DNA of 44,787 nt from an uncultured Desulfobacterium sp. Lineage in GTDB: Bacteria > Desulfobacterota > Desulfobacteria > Desulfobacterales > Desulfobacteraceae. Made by a program: the position numbers and the translations under genes. The first letter of the stretch is position 1. The number at the start of each line of letters is the position of its first letter. The stretch is from the NCBI GenBank assembly GCA_937124525.1, contig CAKZLA010000181.1, positions 1-44,787 of the forward strand. The letters run 5' to 3'. Below are positions 43,022 through 44,787 of this stretch, one piece after another. The notes below the pieces were generated by a model that was not told the DNA's origin, did no database searches, and was given only the letters and a program-made list of their open reading frames with translations.

Positions 43022-43669
43022 TTAGCTCAGCCAGGCCTTCACGTACTTGACACCAATTACGGCATCATTAACAAAGGCGTCTGCACCCACGTATTTGCAA
43101 ACCTGTTCGTCCATTTGGGCACCGCCAATAAGAACCTTTATTTTACCGTTCAGGCCTTTTTCTTTGAGCTTGTCGACAACGGCTTTCATGGGCTCAAAGG
43201 CCAGAGTCAGGAGACCGCTTAACCCGATGATATCGGCACCAAAGGCCGTGGCTTCCTCGATAATTTTATCAATGGGTACGTCCACACCGATGTCCTTGAC
43301 ATCTATCCCATGTAGTTCCAGTAACATGGATGTGATGTTTTTGCCGATGTCATGGATGTCGCCTTCAACGGTGGCCATAAGCACCTTACCCAGCTTTTCC
43401 CGGCCACCCGCCACGCCGGGTTTCTCAGCCGCCAGGTACGGTTTAAGAATATCGGTGCCGGCTTTCATCATCTGTCCTGACATGACCAACTCCGGGATAA
43501 AGTAAATTCCCTGTTCGAAGCGTTTACCGATTTCTTCCAAAGCATTCTGGTAACATTTAAAAATATCAAGAGCCGGAATGCCCTCGTCCAGGCACTCCTG
43601 GGTCAGTGTCATTGCGGCGTCTTCTTGTATATCGACAACTGCGGTTAAAAGATCTTTTAATTCAGCCAT
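43022..43669 (-). CDS. Corrinoid protein (MtxC-like)
   Basis: Cobalamin-binding methyl carrier of 215 residues. A helical cap domain (about 1-90) precedes the Rossmann B12 domain. The latter has the base-off histidine motif GDIHDIGKN (DxHxxG) near residues 103-111, GLSGLLT (SxL-type) near 153 and the GGA motif in VLIGGAQ near 182. Close relatives are the corrinoid proteins of methanol, methylamine and methoxyaromatic systems. It accepts methyl from the UroD-type enzyme and donates it to the next gene product. GGAGG precedes the ATG. No activator (RamA/RACo) gene adjoins. Confidence 0.93.
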   Translation of the reverse strand: MAELKDLLTAVVDIQEDAAMTLTQECLDEGIPALDIFKCYQNALEEIGKRFEQGIYFIPELVMSGQMMKAGTDILKPYLAAEKPGVAGGREKLGKVLMATVEGDIHDIGKNITSMLLELHGIDVKDIGVDVPIDKIIEEATAFGADIIGLSGLLTLAFEPMKAVVDKLKEKGLNGKIKVLIGGAQMDEQVCKYVGADAFVNDAVIGVKYVKAWLS

Positions 43670-43689
43670 GTAACCCTCCGTTTTGTCTA

Positions 43690-44496
43690 TTAGTTATTCG
43701 GACCAATTTGACCGGCACGATATGCACGGCCAAAATTTTGACAAAATCTATCTTTTCCTACAAGCATCTCCGCTGCAAGCATTGCACCCATCAGGTTGCG
43801 GTCATTGGGGTCAATGATGGCACTGTCGAGCCCAACCTGGATGCACATGGACATGAACGTCCGGTTAATCAATGATCGCAGGGGCATACCAAAGGAAATG
43901 TTGCTGAGACCGCATGTAATATGGGCTTTGGGGAATGCCTTGGAGATTCCTTTAATACTGTCGTAGCTAATTAATGCGTTTTTGTCACCCGTGCTGATGG
44001 TGGTCACAAGTGGGTCCAAAAAGAGCTGATCTTCTTTCAGGCCACCATTCTTAGCCAATCTCACCAAGCGGTGAATGATATCCATTCGTCCTTGGCACGT
44101 ATTTGGAATACCGACAGAATCGTCAAGTGCAAGAAGGATCAGGCTGGTCTTATACTCCAGGGCCAGGGGCAGCACATGATTGATGCGCTGTTTTTCACCA
44201 CTGACCGAATTGATAATGGGCGTCTTGTTCACCTGGCTTAAGCCGGATTTAAGGGCTTTGGGATTCGCGCTGTCCAGGCAGAGTGGAATGTCGGTTGCAA
44301 CCTGGATTATTTCCACCAACCAGGCCATGTCGTCAGGTTCTCGATCAGGGTGTGTGCCTGCATTAACGTCTAAATAGTGACTGCCGGCTTCAACCTGACT
44401 GATGGCCAATTGTTTGATAAAGTCAGCATTGCGATCACGAATAGCCGCACCAACTATTTTTCGTGTGCCGTTAATTTTTTCGCCAATAATAATCAT
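43690..44496 (-). CDS. Methyltetrahydrofolate:corrinoid methyltransferase (methyltransferase II)
   Basis: Pterin-binding TIM-barrel protein, 268 residues from the ATG at 44496 (GAGG upstream) or 272 from 44508. The family motifs are IIGEKINGTRK, AGSHYLDVNAGTHPDREPDDM (the pterin-contacting DVNAGT), PLCLDSANPKAL, PIINSVSGE, and HITCGLSNISFGMPLRSLINRTFMSM (GLSNISFGLP). It is of AcsE/MtvA/OdmC type. It transfers methyl between the corrinoid protein and tetrahydrofolate, linking demethylation to the Wood-Ljungdahl pathway. It ends 20 bases before the corrinoid gene. Confidence 0.92.
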   Translation of the reverse strand: MIIIGEKINGTRKIVGAAIRDRNADFIKQLAISQVEAGSHYLDVNAGTHPDREPDDMAWLVEIIQVATDIPLCLDSANPKALKSGLSQVNKTPIINSVSGEKQRINHVLPLALEYKTSLILLALDDSVGIPNTCQGRMDIIHRLVRLAKNGGLKEDQLFLDPLVTTISTGDKNALISYDSIKGISKAFPKAHITCGLSNISFGMPLRSLINRTFMSMCIQVGLDSAIIDPNDRNLMGAMLAAEMLVGKDRFCQNFGRAYRAGQIGPNN

Positions 44497-44680
44497 TTTT
44501 AGCCTCATTTTTATCTAAAACAATAATAGCGATACAAATTGAGTTTTTGATTCGAATTTCCTTTTTTGGAACTTGGTATTCTCCTAACCCCAGAGCATTT
44601 TTTAGTTCTTTGAAAATTATTTTTATAGCCATCTTCTTTGCTCGTCAGTCCTAAGTTCTTTGCATGTTGTGTATGAAGAT

Positions 44681-44787
44681 GTAAGTTCTCAATAACCCGG
44701 GGAGATAAAGGTAAATATTCGGTCAGCACCCCATCTTCACCTGTTTTGGTCTGCTCACATAGCATTAGTATGCTACGCAGCCCCAAA
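44681..44787 (+). mobile_element. IS66-type terminus running off the window
   Basis: GTAAGTTCTCAATAA at 44681-44695 is identical to the reverse complement of the right end of the MITE at 22483-22497. It begins with GTAA, the mark of IS66-family ends. The element would extend rightwards beyond 44787, so its size and content cannot be seen. The open frame on the minus strand here (44511-44786) crosses this boundary and is not considered a gene. Confidence 0.6.

Noticed and set aside
44511..44786. 91-codon minus-strand frame at the window end
   Set aside because: It crosses the GTAA terminus of an IS66-type element at 44681 and has no recognisable protein features.
43670..44787. Cobalamin riboswitch upstream of the corrinoid genes
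   Set aside because: No B12-box-like sequence was seen upstream of the methyltransferase genes or of the UroD gene at 33.2 kb.

Overview
The window reads as a chromosomal segment of an anaerobic Gram-negative bacterium, most likely a sulfate-reducing Desulfobacterota of the Desulfobacter/Desulfobacula type. This rests on gene content, not on a marker gene: DUF362 and polyferredoxin electron-transfer proteins, a QueG-like iron-sulfur protein, DUF1638 and DUF2284 proteins, corrinoid methyltransferases, an outer-membrane MetA-type channel and Tat-exported proteins. No rRNA, tRNA or CRISPR array was seen.

Layout. (1) 0.4-6.0 kb, plus strand: a PotABCD-type ABC importer translationally coupled to a cytoplasmic alkaline-phosphatase-superfamily hydrolase and a PHP phosphoesterase. 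The last gene runs into a truncated, inverted arsenate-reductase fragment. (2) 6.2-11.9 kb, minus strand: the phosphate system in the unusual order pstC-pstA-pstS-pstB-phoU, with a candidate Pho-type promoter. (3) 12.1-15.0 kb, minus: a DksA-like protein that has lost its zinc cysteines, followed by an unrecognised 800-residue protein. (4) 15.6-19.4 kb, minus: two DUF362 proteins and a membrane polyferredoxin. (5) 19.5-22.2 kb: a decayed MFS transporter, an AraC regulator and an HD-GYP protein. (6) 22.4-25.9 kb, minus: a 102-bp IS66-type MITE, then DUF1638, QueG-like and DUF2284 proteins, a 29-codon stump of an old-yellow-enzyme gene, and a TetR regulator with two matching palindromic operators. 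(7) 26.0-29.3 kb, minus: a CACHE-GGDEF-EAL protein overlapping a PhnD-like periplasmic binding protein. (8) 29.3-34.4 kb: a decayed accessory zone with a Tat metallophosphoesterase, a broken sigma-54 activator carrying a 129-bp MITE, a UroD-family methyltransferase, nested hairpins and transposase debris. (9) 34.4-40.3 kb, plus: a visibly GC-richer six-gene unit (SDR, FixA, FixB, flavin reductase, FixC, FixX). (10) 40.5-44.5 kb, minus: a MetA-family outer-membrane channel, a UroD-type methyltransferase, a corrinoid protein and a methyl-THF:corrinoid methyltransferase. An IS66-type terminus begins at 44681 and runs off the end.

How the parts may work together. Regions 1-2 form a phosphorus block: phosphate import plus import and intracellular hydrolysis of a phosphoester or a related charged compound. 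Regions 8-10 look like an anaerobic pathway for (methoxy)aromatic or polyphenol-like compounds: an outer-membrane channel, corrinoid demethylation to tetrahydrofolate, and an SDR/flavin reductase pair fed by an ETF-FixCX module. The flavin reductase and SDR recall the tetrahydrodaidzein and dihydrodaidzein reductases of equol-forming Coriobacteriia, and the GC-rich composition fits acquisition from such a source. This is the most interesting candidate system in the window. Its substrate is inference only.
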